Source of the DNA: G963667675 sp965197565
Lineage (GTDB): Bacteria; Chloroflexota; Dehalococcoidia; Lucifugimonadales; UBA3495
Assembly: GCA_965197565.1 (NCBI GenBank)
Contig: CBDANK010000004.1
Location: 1,612,001-1,676,000, forward strand
Reading direction: 5' to 3'
DNA length: 64,000 nt
Each line of letters begins with the position of its first letter. Position 1 is the first letter of the stretch. The position numbers were made by a program, and so were the translations under genes. Positions 27,791 through 36,618 of this stretch are shown here, piece by piece. Under the pieces are notes generated by a model. It saw nothing but the letters and a program-made list of their open reading frames with translations. It made no database searches and was not told the DNA's origin.

Positions 27791-28659
27791 GGTTTCGTTT
27801 GCTTTTAGTGTCTGCCCCATTCCGTCCTCTGGATTCCGTTTGCGTGTAGGGTTTGGCATCCTACGCCTGCCGCCTTTATTCACCGCCATCGAACAGCATG
27901 ACCTCCTGAGCAAGCCGTTTGATCGCAGTCTCCACGTAAGTCTCTTCCTGCTCAATCCCAATCGCACGCAACCCGAGGAGCTTGGCGGCCACCAACGTGG
28001 TTCCGCTCCCCATAAATGGGTCAAGAACCACCGCTGAGGCGTCTGAGTGAACACAGTAACCGATTAACTGTTCGGCTATCGACACTGACTTTTCGCTTGG
28101 GTGATTCGGATGTTTCCCGTAGTACCAATACTCTGACAAGAGGTTGTGAGTATCCGCTCCGATTGGCGGATGAGGATGTTTAGGTCCCCGGACATAGGCA
28201 ATCATATCGACGGTAGACCTGAAGGGAGAACCAAGGCCTGGCATTTTCCGATAGTGGTAAAGCATTTGAGCCACCCTCCAGAAATCATAGGTGTTCATCA
28301 GAGGCTCAAAACCTTTGGCGATCACAGATGCCGTCCGCCAGTCACACCAAATGAATCCACTACCGTCATTCCTCAGCGCCGCAGTCATTTTAGCAACCAC
28401 ATCGCGCCACCAGTGCGCGAAGAACTGATCCGTTGCCTTAGACTACATCCCATTCGATATACCCCCTGCGAAACTGAAGGGTGGGTCGGTAACTAAGCAG
28501 GTCGCTAACCGATTGCCGGGCAGCACATCAAGACAATCGCCATGATAGATTGTAATGCCGGCCTGTTCATAATATGGTTTCATTCCTCTCCTGTTGTCTG
28601 TCCACTCCGTCTTGCGATTTGCCCGGCCCCTTGGGCAGACACTAAAAGCAAACGGAACC
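27791..28659. mobile_element. Transposase-less cassette 1 (27-bp inverted ends, 8-bp duplication) carrying a DNA methylase
   Basis: The ends match at 26 of 27 positions: 27791-27817 and 28633-28659, read inward as GGTT(T/C)CGTTTGCTTTTAG then TGTCTGCCC. The direct repeat ACATCGGC occurs at 27783-27790 and again at 28660-28667. The host IS427 frame is restored exactly when the cassette and one repeat are removed. There is no transposase, only a DNA methyltransferase gene. It therefore behaves as a mobile insertion cassette moved in trans. A second internal TTCCGTTTGCGTGTAGGG at 27834-27851 may be an older nested end. Confidence 0.88.
27876..28583 (-). pseudogene. DNA methyltransferase (beta-class N6-adenine/N4-cytosine) with an in-frame stop
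   Basis: The gene begins at ATG 28583 after AGGAGAGG. It reads MKPYYEQAGITIYHGDCLDV, then motif IV TDPPF. An amber TAG at 28443-28445 follows the segment GGISNGM. The same frame then continues (SKATDQFFAHWWRDVV) to motif I DPFMGSGTTLVAAKLLG near the C-terminus. Motif order IV before I is the beta class. The target sequence cannot be predicted. Without the stop it would be about 235 aa. Either this is a recent nonsense mutation or a read-through site; the first is more likely. Confidence 0.8.
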
Positions 28660-29598
28660 ACATCGGCCGGGAGCAATTTGCCCGGATTCTTCCCACGTTG
28701 GAGTCGGCCCGCCAACGGACCAAGCCCCGCACTGTGGACTTGTACGACGTTTTCTGCGGGGTGCTCTACCTCCTGAAAAGCGGGTGCCAGTGGCGGATGC
28801 TCCCTGCGGACTTCCCCGATTGGCGCACTTGCTACAAGTATTTCCGGCAATGGAGTGAGCGGCCCGACCCAGAGAAAGAATCCATTCTGGAGCAGGTCTT
28901 AAAAAAAATCGGTTGGCGCGGCCCGACGGAGCAATGGCCGAAAAGAGCAGAGCAGCTTCTGCATCGTGGACGCTCAGAGCGTCAAGAATACGGACAACGC
29001 CGGGAACAAGGGCTATGACTCGGGCAAGAAGGTGTCCGGGATTAAACGTCATATTGCGGTGGACACTCAGGGGTTGCCCCATGCGATTCATGTGACCACC
29101 GCCAACGTTACCGACCGGGCTGGGGCTTTGGCGATGTTTGAGCAACGCCGGGCCGACCTGAGCCGGGTGCAGCGAGTGCTGGTTGATGGGGGTTACACCG
29201 GGAAGCCCTTTGCCGCGGCGGTGCATAACCTGTTGGGAGCCGCGGTGGAAGTGGTGAAACGCAATGAACTGCACGTTTTCGTGGTGTTGCCGCAACGATG
29301 GGTGGTGGAGCGGTCTTTTGCCTGGCTGGAGAAGTGCCGCCGACTCTGGAAGAACTGCGAGAGAAAGCTCAATACCAGTCTGCAAATGGTGGTTCTCGCC
29401 TTCGCGACGCTAATCCTAAAGAGATTGTAAACAGGCTCTTAGAATAAGTCTCGATGGGATCCGACCATGGGTGGTCGACACCAATTGTGGCTTAAATCCC
29501 CATTGCAGGGACACAACTGCCAGACGGAGCAAGGCCTTCGGGAACATAGCCCTTCAGCTAGCGGATTTATGGCCACCCTGAAAGGGACGAATCACGGA

Positions 29599-30010
29599 AA
29601 ACCCGTTCTTTGACCATCCGATCATCAACTCTCCTTATGGGTATCCATCTCAACATTGGGAGTTGGATGAAGAAGGTCAACCTACCCAACGGATTATCGA
29701 GAGCCGACGTGGGGCGGAGTTCGTAACCCCAATCCCGAAGCCTAGGCAGAGGGGAAGAGCAAGGGGTGGACAGCAACAGTTTGTCATTGACGAGGGAGCG
29801 GGGCTCTCGACTCAGCAGCAGCAGTATGACGTTACTGCTGCTGTGAACGAGATTCGGCGGCATGTTGACCAGCGGAGGACAATTCCCGGTCCCAACAACT
29901 GGGGCGTAACCCCTGAAACGGCCAGGCTACTTCTGCATTGGCGGCAGCACAACTTTAGTAATTACCGCCCATTCTTCTGCCAGATAGAGGCCGTGGAAAC
30001 CCTGATCTGG
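29599..30010 (+). pseudogene. N-terminal fragment of a BPTD_3080-like restriction endonuclease
   Basis: The frame reads ENPFFDHPIINSPYGYPSQH, WELDEEGQPTQRIIESRRGAE, then RRTIPGPNNWGVTPETARLL and RPFFCQIEAVETLIW. This matches, from memory, the first 150 residues of the BPTD_3080-type (type III-like helicase) restriction enzymes. It has no start codon in frame, and the helicase motifs are absent. After VETLIW the sequence switches, in another frame, to the end of a DNA methylase gene, so a deletion fused two genes. It lies just after the IS427 element. Confidence 0.55.
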
Positions 30011-30102
30011 CGGATCGTCAGTGGTCTGTGGGAGGCGAATAGAGCGGCGGCCAACAAGATGGACGTTGGGGCAGTTGGACTATTACGGCAAGCTCTCGTC
30101 AC

Positions 30103-31945
30103 GGTTCCGTTTGCTTTCGGTGTATGGCCCTTCTGCCCGTAGGCACACCATACTCTAAAAGCAAACGGAACCCTTCGCTCGGAGGCGTGAATGAGGATAC
30201 TGGCAACATCGCTGCTCATTAGCCTGACAGTTTCTGTATTGGCATGCACCAGCATTGAACCGGAACCGGCGCCAATCTCTACTCCTTCATCGAGTCCAAC
30301 TCAGACACCGGACATAGCCGCTACCGTAGAGGCCGCAGTTGCCGCGACTACAGAAGTTGCGGCATCTATCGACGCTACCGTAACGGCGAGAGTAAAGGCG
30401 GCCATAGAGCCAGCGCCGACCCCCGTCTTGACTCCTACGCCTACGCCTACGTCCACGCCACTCCCGACGCCCACGCCCACGCCACTCCCGACGCCCACGC
30501 CTACGTCCACGCCACTCCCGACGCCCACGCCTACCCCAACGCCTACGCCGACGTCCACGCCAACCCCAACGCCGCTTCCCACCCCTCCTCCGGTGAACGC
30601 CCAGGGCCTGCCTCCGTGCAACGCGGACCGGTCTTACTTCTCGCCCGTGGACTTCTTGGACCTTCGTTTAAGTGGATGCCACACTAACAAAGCAAACATC
30701 TACTTTTCCGACTCGGTTCCCCACAGGACCTTGACTCCAGCTATCGACCCATTGTTGGGGTACATTGACCGCACTTTGCTGGCGCAACTGAACGTAGAGG
30801 CCCCGCCCGCGCCTTCCATCTATTTGGTGTACGGCCACGGTGCGCTTGAGCCAATTCGGGAGTACCTTGGCATAACGGACGGCCCAGACAAGGGGGGCTG
30901 GTATAGCTGCTGCGGCGCTAGGCCCGGCATATACGGGCACGCGGCGTTGAGCACAATCGCCCACGAGTATGTTCACCATGCCCTACATAGCTACCGGGCC
31001 TCCCCCTTGGACTTGCCCAGATGGCTGGATGAAGGGCTGGCGACATACTATGCGCGTGAATTGGCTGAGGTGCCCGAATGGGTTTTACATTCCGTTGCTT
31101 ATGAAGCTCAGAGCGCCGCCAGGCAGGGCCTGCTATATTCGCTGGCTTACTTGGAGTACAACTGGTACCGAGAAGAAGACAATATCCCCCTTCAGTATGC
31201 CCAGGCGGAGATGACGATCCGATATATGATTGAGGGCTATGGGCTTTCGACAGTGGCGGGAGTCCTGGCCCTCATCTACCAGGGAATTGATGTATCCTCT
31301 GCTTTGCGTCTGACTGTAGGCAAGGACTACGCTGAATTCGAGGCCGACTTCACCGACTGGATACTAACCTGGGGCGAACATGACCCGCGCTACCAGAGCT
31401 ACGCTCACCACTTTATTAACAACGGCGGTGGATCGATCTCATGTTTCGCCCCATGCGCCCAAAACCAGATCAGTTTCTACGGTGTCAACCTGGCCGACCT
31501 TACTGTTGAAGCTACGTTCACCAACCCGACTCTGACAGGCAGATTTGAGTATGGCTTCGTAATTCGAGACAGGATTAAAATTACAGTATCCAGCAATAGG
31601 ACTTGGGAGGCCATAGCCTTCGTTCAAGAGGTTGAAGAAGGACATTATACGGGGGGGTCAATAGTAGGAGGAAGTTTGGCCGTTCCATTCGATACCGGCT
31701 CAGGGGGCAGCAATCATGTTAAGGTAACCGCCTTGGGAGACCTGGGGTGCCTGTTCGTCAACGGTGAGCAGATCTCCTGCTTCGGATTGCTGGATGCCGC
31801 ATCGGCTAAAGGCGCAGTCGAAGTCATTTCCCGGTACGGAGAGGTTTGGGTCAGGGACGCGGAGGTAGAGGGGCCTTCTTAAAGGGTTCCGTTTGCTTGT
31901 AGGGCTTGGGCCTAGATAGGCCGTACTCCAAAAGCAAACGGAACC
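30103..31945. mobile_element. Transposase-less cassette 2 (inverted ends, 8-bp duplication) carrying a metallopeptidase
   Basis: Ends at 30103-30129 and 31919-31945 match at 24 of 27 positions when read inward (GGTTCCGTTTGCTTT then a variable triplet and GTA(T/C)GGCC). CTCGTCAC is present at 30095-30102 and 31946-31953. Each end is also a hairpin: the inverted copy GCAAACGGAACCC lies about 55 bp inside on the left, and GGGTTCCGTTTGCTT 45 bp inside on the right. The only gene is a 563-aa peptidase. The ends are the same type as those of cassette 1, but the cargo differs. Confidence 0.88.
30191..31882 (+). CDS. Secreted gluzincin-type metallopeptidase lipoprotein with Thr-Pro linker
   Basis: The N-terminal signal ends in a lipobox-like LTVSVLAC. 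Residues 70-135 are a Thr-Pro linker (TPTPTSTPLPTPTP). The catalytic part has HEYVHH near residues 258-263 (HExxH zinc motif) and WLDEGLATYYARELAEVPEW about 20 residues on, with the third zinc-binding Glu, as in gluzincins. The C-terminal 150 residues form a beta-rich domain ending YGEVWVRDAEVEG, similar to laminin-G/concanavalin-like modules. It fills cassette 2. A GGAGG precedes the ATG. The substrate is unknown. Confidence 0.75.
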   Translation: MRILATSLLISLTVSVLACTSIEPEPAPISTPSSSPTQTPDIAATVEAAVAATTEVAASIDATVTARVKAAIEPAPTPVLTPTPTPTSTPLPTPTPTPLPTPTPTSTPLPTPTPTPTPTPTSTPTPTPLPTPPPVNAQGLPPCNADRSYFSPVDFLDLRLSGCHTNKANIYFSDSVPHRTLTPAIDPLLGYIDRTLLAQLNVEAPPAPSIYLVYGHGALEPIREYLGITDGPDKGGWYSCCGARPGIYGHAALSTIAHEYVHHALHSYRASPLDLPRWLDEGLATYYARELAEVPEWVLHSVAYEAQSAARQGLLYSLAYLEYNWYREEDNIPLQYAQAEMTIRYMIEGYGLSTVAGVLALIYQGIDVSSALRLTVGKDYAEFEADFTDWILTWGEHDPRYQSYAHHFINNGGGSISCFAPCAQNQISFYGVNLADLTVEATFTNPTLTGRFEYGFVIRDRIKITVSSNRTWEAIAFVQEVEEGHYTGGSIVGGSLAVPFDTGSGGSNHVKVTALGDLGCLFVNGEQISCFGLLDAASAKGAVEVISRYGEVWVRDAEVEGPS

Positions 31946-32466
31946 CTCGTCACAGCTTGAATGGAGGCAGGACTCAAGGGATAGGCCGGTCCGGGTAGTA
32001 TACACAAAATCCGGTGAGCCAACGGCCTCCTTGCTTCAAGACAACGAGGCGCTGATTGACCATCTTCTTTACTGGATTGCGTGTAAGAGCATCGGCGAAG
32101 CCAACTATCTGCTGACTATCATCAACAGCAACACCTTATATGGAGCGGTAGCCTCTCTGATGCCGAAGGGTCAATTCGGAGCGAGGGACTTACATAAGCA
32201 CCTATGGAAGCTCCCCATCCCAGAATTTGACTCTGGCAACCCGCTGCATGTCCGGGTTTCCCAAACTAGAGAAGCGGCGGCACAAGGCGTGGCCAAGCGG
32301 CTGGCCCAGTTGCGCCAAGACCGGGGCGAGGTAACCGTCACTATCGCACGCCGGGAGCTTCGGAAATGGCTGCGCGAGTCGACGGAGGGCAAGGCCGTGG
32401 AGGAGGCAGTCGGGGAATTGCTGGCGAAGAAGGTAGATGCCCATAGCTCTCTCAAGGTTGCGACCC

Positions 32467-34113
32467 ATGCCAATCACGCCAAGCAAGGCTGATGCGGGTT
32501 TCAGCGAAAGCAGCCCCCACCTTTCCCGTTGCTTCTCGCTGGACCTTGAAGTCGGCTTAAAGGATCGCCGTATTCGCGCTTTTGCTGGAGTCCGCCCGGA
32601 TACTGGCCAAACCCTAGTTTTCCCAACGGCCCGCGATGGCTTGGCTACGGCATTGGCGAAGCTCGATGACCTTGCCAAAGGCGCAGACTTTCTGCTGGGA
32701 CACAACCTGATCGCCTTCGACCTGCCGCACCTGAAAGCTGCGAATCCCGGTTTGCGGCTCTTACGGCTTCCCGCGGTGGACACGCTCAGAGTCAATCCCC
32801 TGGCCTTTCCCCGCAACCCCTACCATCATCTGGTTAAGCACTACCAGGACGGAGGGATCAGGTGTAGGCGCATCAACGACCCAGAACTGGATGCCAGACT
32901 TGCCCTGGAGGTCTTCGACGAGCAGAAGAAGGCTCTGCAGGATTCACCGTTCGACCTGCTGACAGCCTGGCACTGGCTTACCACTTCTGATGGTGGCGAA
33001 GGATTCGGTAGGGTGTTCTCGTCTCTGAGGCACTCGCGAAGGCCGTCAGACGCCGAGGCATCTGACGCAATCCACGCACGTTTAGCTGACGACTCCTGCC
33101 AGACATGGGCCCAGGAGGTCATCGCAGATGCAGCTCGGCACGGCTGGGCGCTGGCCTATGCGCTGGCGTGGCTGTCTGTGTCTGGGGGCAACTCGATCAT
33201 GCCTCCCTGGTGCGGCGTCAGTTCCCCGAGGCGGGTCGGCTGGTCAAACGATTGCGCGACATCGCCTGCACCGACTCCGCTTGTGGTTGGTGCCGCGAGC
33301 GACACGATGCTCGCAGAGAGCTTACCCACTGGTTCGGCTTCCCTGACTTTCGCCCTGAGCCATCGGACGAGAATGGACAGCCCATGCAACGATCCATCGT
33401 CGAAGTGGTTATTACCCGGGAGCATGTGCTGGGCATCCTACCAACCGGCGCGGGCAAGTCGCTCTGCTACCAGATACCGGCACTCTCCCGCTACGACAAG
33501 ACCGGCGCGCTAACGGTCGTCGTCTCTCCATTGGTCGTGCTCATGGCCGATCAGGTGGCGGGGCTCGAAGCCAAGGGCATCGGCTCCTGCGTCACCATCA
33601 ATGGACTCCTGTCCATGCCCGAGCGAGCCGATGCGCTGGACCGGGTGCGGTTAGGGGATGCGGGCATCGTCATCGCAGCTCCTGAGCAGCTTCGCAGCGT
33701 CTCTTTCCGTCGCGCCCTGGACCAACTAGAGATCGGCGGTTGGGTGCTGGAGGAGGCGCACTGTCTCTCGAAGTGGGGGCACGACTTCCGGCCCGACTAC
33801 AGGTACGTAGGGCGCTTCATCCGCGAGAAGTCGGGGGGTGAGCCGATTCCGCCGGTCCTGCGCCTAACCGCGACCGCTAAACCCGATGTGAAGGCCGACA
33901 TCGTCGAACATTTCCAAGAGGAACTGGGCATCGACCTCAATGTCTTCGACGGCGGCGCTCAGCGCACCAACCTGGAGTTCGTGGTGGTGCAGACGAGCAC
34001 CGGGGAGAAATTCGCTGATGTCCACCAGATATTAGACGCCGATCTGTCGACGGATGAATCTGGCGGGGCGATCATCTATTGCGCCACGCGACGCCACTCC
34101 GAAGAGCTGGCGG
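32467..34113 (+). pseudogene. RecQ-family helicase with N-terminal exonuclease-like domain, broken
   Basis: Residues 1-250 look like a DEDD/RNase H-type exonuclease domain (CFSLDLEVGLKD and LLGHNLIAFDLPHL). The frame fails at about 33213, where one G is missing in CCCTGGTGCGG. It continues in a second frame from VRRQFPEAGRLVKRL through the helicase motifs GILPTGAGKSLCYQIPA, LEEAHCLSKWGHDFRPDY and RLTATAKPDV, to IIYCATRRHSEELAG. It is then cut by a cassette end at 34114. Motif II is EEAH, where DEAH is usual. The start codon is uncertain (ATG 32467 or 32437). Confidence 0.78.
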
Positions 34114-34444
34114 GGTTCCGTTTGCTTATAGGGGCTAGGGTCAATTTCCTCTACGCTGGGACGTAGACCATCCCTTAAAGGCAAACGGACCCCCCCTCTG
34201 GGTAAAGACTCGCGTACTGGAATGTTTCATCTTGAAGGACTCTCTCAGCAGATGTAAGCGACATCGGATAGTGTTCCATTAACCACTCGATTGCGAACGC
34301 TGTATCCTCGGTTTCCATTTGAACCGGGCGCGCATCAATAACAGCAGCCACTAACGTTGGCTCGTTCACATATCGCGCAGGGACCTGTTTATGCCCATCT
34401 GTCGCCATGCTAATTACCTCCATACCCTAAAAGCAAACGGAACC
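34114..34444. mobile_element. Cassette-type element 3, 77-aa ORF, unmatched flanks
   Basis: The left end GGTTCCGTTTGCTTATAGGG (34114-34133) and the right end CCCTAAAAGCAAACGGAACC (34425-34444) are inverted repeats with one mismatch over 19 bp. The left end folds with GGCAAACGGACCCC at 34180-34193, as in cassette 2. The flanks differ (GCTGGCGG against GGTGGAAG), and the RecQ frame does not resume on the right. I take it as a hybrid left by recombination or deletion between two cassettes. Confidence 0.65.
34175..34408 (-). CDS. Small protein of unknown function inside cassette 3
   Basis: A 77-aa ORF starting MATDGHKQVPARYVNEPTLV and containing FAIEWLMEHYPMSLTSAERV. The ATG at 34408 is preceded by GGAGG at a normal distance, and the ribosome site lies directly beside the cassette's right end, so the end sequence is the leader of this gene. 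The C-terminal residues run into the left-end hairpin. It has no signal peptide or membrane segment and matches no family I know; the small acidic helical character would fit an antitoxin or a DNA-mimic, but that is a guess. Confidence 0.45.
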   Translation of the reverse strand: MATDGHKQVPARYVNEPTLVAAVIDARPVQMETEDTAFAIEWLMEHYPMSLTSAERVLQDETFQYASLYPEGGSVCL

Positions 34445-34719
34445 GGTGGAAGGGTAAACGTGAGACCCTTGTCGTTACGGCAGGGGCCTCCGATGCGTTA
34501 GTCATGCCCGACGCCTTGGCAAATGCCCGAGAGACTGCCGGGGCGAGTGGAGAGCAGACACGCCGAACGTTCTTCTAGCAGCTTCGGCATCCCGTCAGCC
34601 TACGCTCCCCGGTTCGCTTCAACTCCGGTGCCATCTCCCCATAGCGGATTTCAGAAATATATGTGATGAAAACAGTGCTAAACCATAGACCGATGTCCGG
34701 CTACGAATACAGAATAGCC

Positions 34720-34973
34720 ATTTCCACCGCCGAAAGGCGGAGGCCCCATTGAAGCACTGGAACATCGCTGGCCGACGGATAAAGGGATAACCTTATTTCC
34801 ACCGCCGAAAGGCGGAGACCCCATTGAAGGTACGCGCTGTTCGAGGAAATCAACCAGCCGTTCATGATTTCCACCGCCGAAAGGCGGAGGCCCCATTGAA
34901 GCTTTAACCCGAATGGTGTGAGCTATGGACCTCATGGCATTTCAACCGCTGTTTTGAGGTAGCCCCATTTCAG
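34720..34973 (+). CRISPR. Short CRISPR array without cas genes
   Basis: Three 35-nt repeats at 34720-34754, 34795-34829 and 34867-34901 are identical except for one base. Each has a CCGCC-GAAA-GGCGG hairpin and ends CCCCATTGAAG. Spacers are 40, 37 and 37 nt and unrelated to each other. A fourth, degenerate repeat begins at 34939 (ATTTCAACCGCTGTTTTGAG, then AGCCCCATTTCAG). The degenerate repeat on the right and the ATTGAAG 3' handle indicate that the leader is on the left, in 34445-34719. No cas gene is in the window. Confidence 0.85.
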
Positions 34974-35536
34974 TAGCACTACAGGGGACGATACCTTCAC
35001 CGTCAAGGTCGGGGGCCACTCCCTAAAGACCGTGAAACCACCAAAGTTTCTGCTCGGTAGCCAGTCCTCTTGAAGTTAACTGGAAATAAAGCTGCAAGGA
35101 TAATTGACGCTGTAAATTGAGCTCCGTAGAGGCAATGCAATATGACGAACCGGTAGGATGTACGGCTGGACGCCGAACACCATAGGTGGTTGGAGATGCT
35201 TGCCGAGGACAACGAGGCACCTATCTCTGGAGTCGTGTGTCGGCTTATTGACGGCGTTTACGAACACATTGCGTTAACCCGTTGAAACCAATCAATCGAA
35301 CTGTTGGTGGGGTTGGATTCAGAAGACCAACCGGAACCGGACACCCTGTCTCGCCAATTGGAGGCGGCCCATGCACTCCGCGGTCTTTACTGACACCAAC
35401 ATTCCCATCTACGCCGCCGGAAGGGACCATCCTTAACAAGAGCGACGCCACCGAGATTTCCGCATAGCGCCGGATGAGCCACAATCAACCGCGATCGACA
35501 CTGAGGTTCTTCAGGAACTGGCCCACCAGACTTGAC
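34974..35536. other. Region after the CRISPR array, no gene seen
   Basis: About 560 bp with only short, overlapping open frames that I cannot support. No cas gene remnant, repeat or promoter is clear. Confidence 0.5.
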
Positions 35537-35641
35537 GAAATCAAGAACCTTCATTCGGCGGACTCAATAGACACGGAAAGCTCAAGTACTCCTGGGCGGC
35601 CGGTTTGGGTCCATTCAAGATTGCTGAACAGTAGCGTACCT
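35537..35641 (+). pseudogene. C-terminal tail remnant of a large serine recombinase-type protein
   Basis: A short frame reads QEPSFGGLNRHGKLKYSWAA and on to a stop. It resembles the tail at 39308-39420 (VEPSSAGHNRHESLRYSWSV). That copy also shares VSVQTLANV with the recombinase end at 44509-44680. The three are diverged relics of related recombinase genes. Confidence 0.4.
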
Positions 35642-35700
35642 GCCGGAGAGGGTGGGGCCGTAGGGAACGGCGTGGCGCGCAGCCTAGGTGACGAACCCGG

Positions 35701-36491
35701 CTATGCCGTCCGGAGCTGAGCTATTTCTCGATAGAGAGCCGTCATATCCCTGAGTACCGGCCTAGCTCCTTCACCCCAATGGCATTCTACATTCGCTATC
35801 AGGAGACCAACTGTACGTAGCACCTGCCCAAGTTGCTCTAGGAGGCAGAGGAACGTCACCTTAACTTGTACTTCATCGTAGTGACCACCAGGGAGTAAAG
35901 TCCGCCGTACAGTTGTGAGTGCCAACAGGCTTCGACGCCGTGGGTGTGCGGCTCTTTCGCTGAGGAATCCGTATTTCTCATCCCACGCTCTTTTGGCTTC
36001 GGGTGAAATTCGTTCAGCCATTTTGCCATAGGTCAGGTCTCCACTGCTGATAGATCCTTTATCATCGAGTAGCGCGTCCAACGTTGGAGGATGGGTTTCT
36101 GCGTCTTCTGCAACAAGCTGGTCCTCCATGGCCATTCGTACCAGTACCGACGCCTGCTGGTAGTAGCCGCGTTCCAATGCTGTCTGGTAATGTGCAGTGA
36201 ATTGAAACTTCTCACAGCAAGGAACATTTGGGCATCTTCCAGTCGGCTATCCGCTCGTTGCTTCTCATAGGCGAAAGCATCTAAGCCTTGGAGAATCTGA
36301 TCGAGGGCGGCATCGACAACTTCAAGCTCACGACCATGGTTCATTCGTATCTGAGATGAAACGTCGTTTTCGTTCGACTCAATCACTCTCATGTGGCGTT
36401 GTCTGAACTCAGCAGACATTGACTCTCCTCCTGAAATGCCCTCGCGATGCGGTTCGGCGCATGATCGGACGCTCAGTTCGTCAGCGGGCAT
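35701..36491 (-). pseudogene. Hypothetical protein gene with a frameshift
   Basis: The N-terminal frame (36033-36491) contains MSAEFRQRHMRVIESNENDV and a helical segment to FNSLHITRQ. At about 36180 one base is lost. The C-terminal frame (35701-36177) continues with LERGYYQQASVLVRMAMEDQL, KAERISPEAKRAW-like sequence and helices to the end. The all-helical C-terminus suggests a HEPN or DUF5677-like fold, which is only a resemblance. It sits beside another HEPN gene, in a defence-remnant stretch. Confidence 0.55.
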
Positions 36492-36618
36492 CCCAGCTAG
36501 GAGGGCGCGATAAAAGCCTATAAGCCGATGCTCAGGTGAAACTGCCGACCCTCACCACCTCCGAGGGGACTACATTGTAAGCCCGATTCCGTGAGCGTAC
36601 TTTTCGGGTGCCGACTGT

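Larger units (their letters stand above)
27761..29430 (+). pseudogene. IS427-group transposase split by a cassette
   Basis: The protein starts at ATG 27761 (M-S-H-S-Y-P-S-D-I-G). After the cassette it resumes at 28668 with R-E-Q-F-A-R-I-L-P and CGVLYLLKSGCQWRMLP. A second frame, open to 29430, contains SSFCIVDAQSVKNTD, GIKRHIAVDTQGLPHAI and VVERSFAWLEKCRRLWKNCER, the DDE parts. The frames overlap near a run of eight A at 28901-28908, as in other two-frame IS5 elements. The cassette insertion within the tenth codon region makes it inactive. Confidence 0.87.
27701..29438 (+). mobile_element. IS5-family (IS427 group) element, interrupted by a cassette
   Basis: Ends GAACCTGTCTACGATC on the left and, read inward, GAGCCTGTTTACAATC on the right are flanked by TTA at 27698-27700 and 29439-29441. 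The total is 1738 bp. Removing the 869-bp cassette at 27791-28659 and one 8-bp duplication leaves 861 bp, the normal size of the IS427 group. This nesting gives a clear order: IS427 arrived first, the cassette later. Confidence 0.88.
30012..32492 (+). pseudogene. 3' part of a large DNA methyltransferase gene, split by cassette 2
   Basis: Joining 30012-30102 to 31954-32492 gives one open frame with WTLGQLDYYGKLSSQLEW across the junction, then VRVVYTKSGEPTASLLQ, IACKSIGEANYLLTIINSNT, GQFGARDLHKHLWKLPIPEF and a helical C-terminus. It looks like the C-terminal third of a type IIG or large N6-adenine methylase. The 5' end is missing. The cassette at 30103-31945 interrupts it within CTCGTCAC, which is duplicated on both sides. 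Identity of the family is inferred. Confidence 0.6.

Noticed and set aside
30146..30172. The 70-bp hairpin at 30103-30172 and the 62-bp hairpin at 31884-31945 as two separate MITEs
   Set aside because: The 8-bp repeats match only between the outer edges 30103 and 31945, so both hairpins are the ends of one element.
32160..32190. Possible right attachment site (TGCCGAAGGGTCAA) resembling the reverse of the tRNA-Leu end
   Set aside because: Only about 11 bases agree, the orientation is wrong for a simple direct repeat, and it lies within a coding fragment.
34678..34935. 85-aa frame containing the repeated SMGPPPFGGGN motif
   Set aside because: It is the translation of the CRISPR repeats, not a protein gene.
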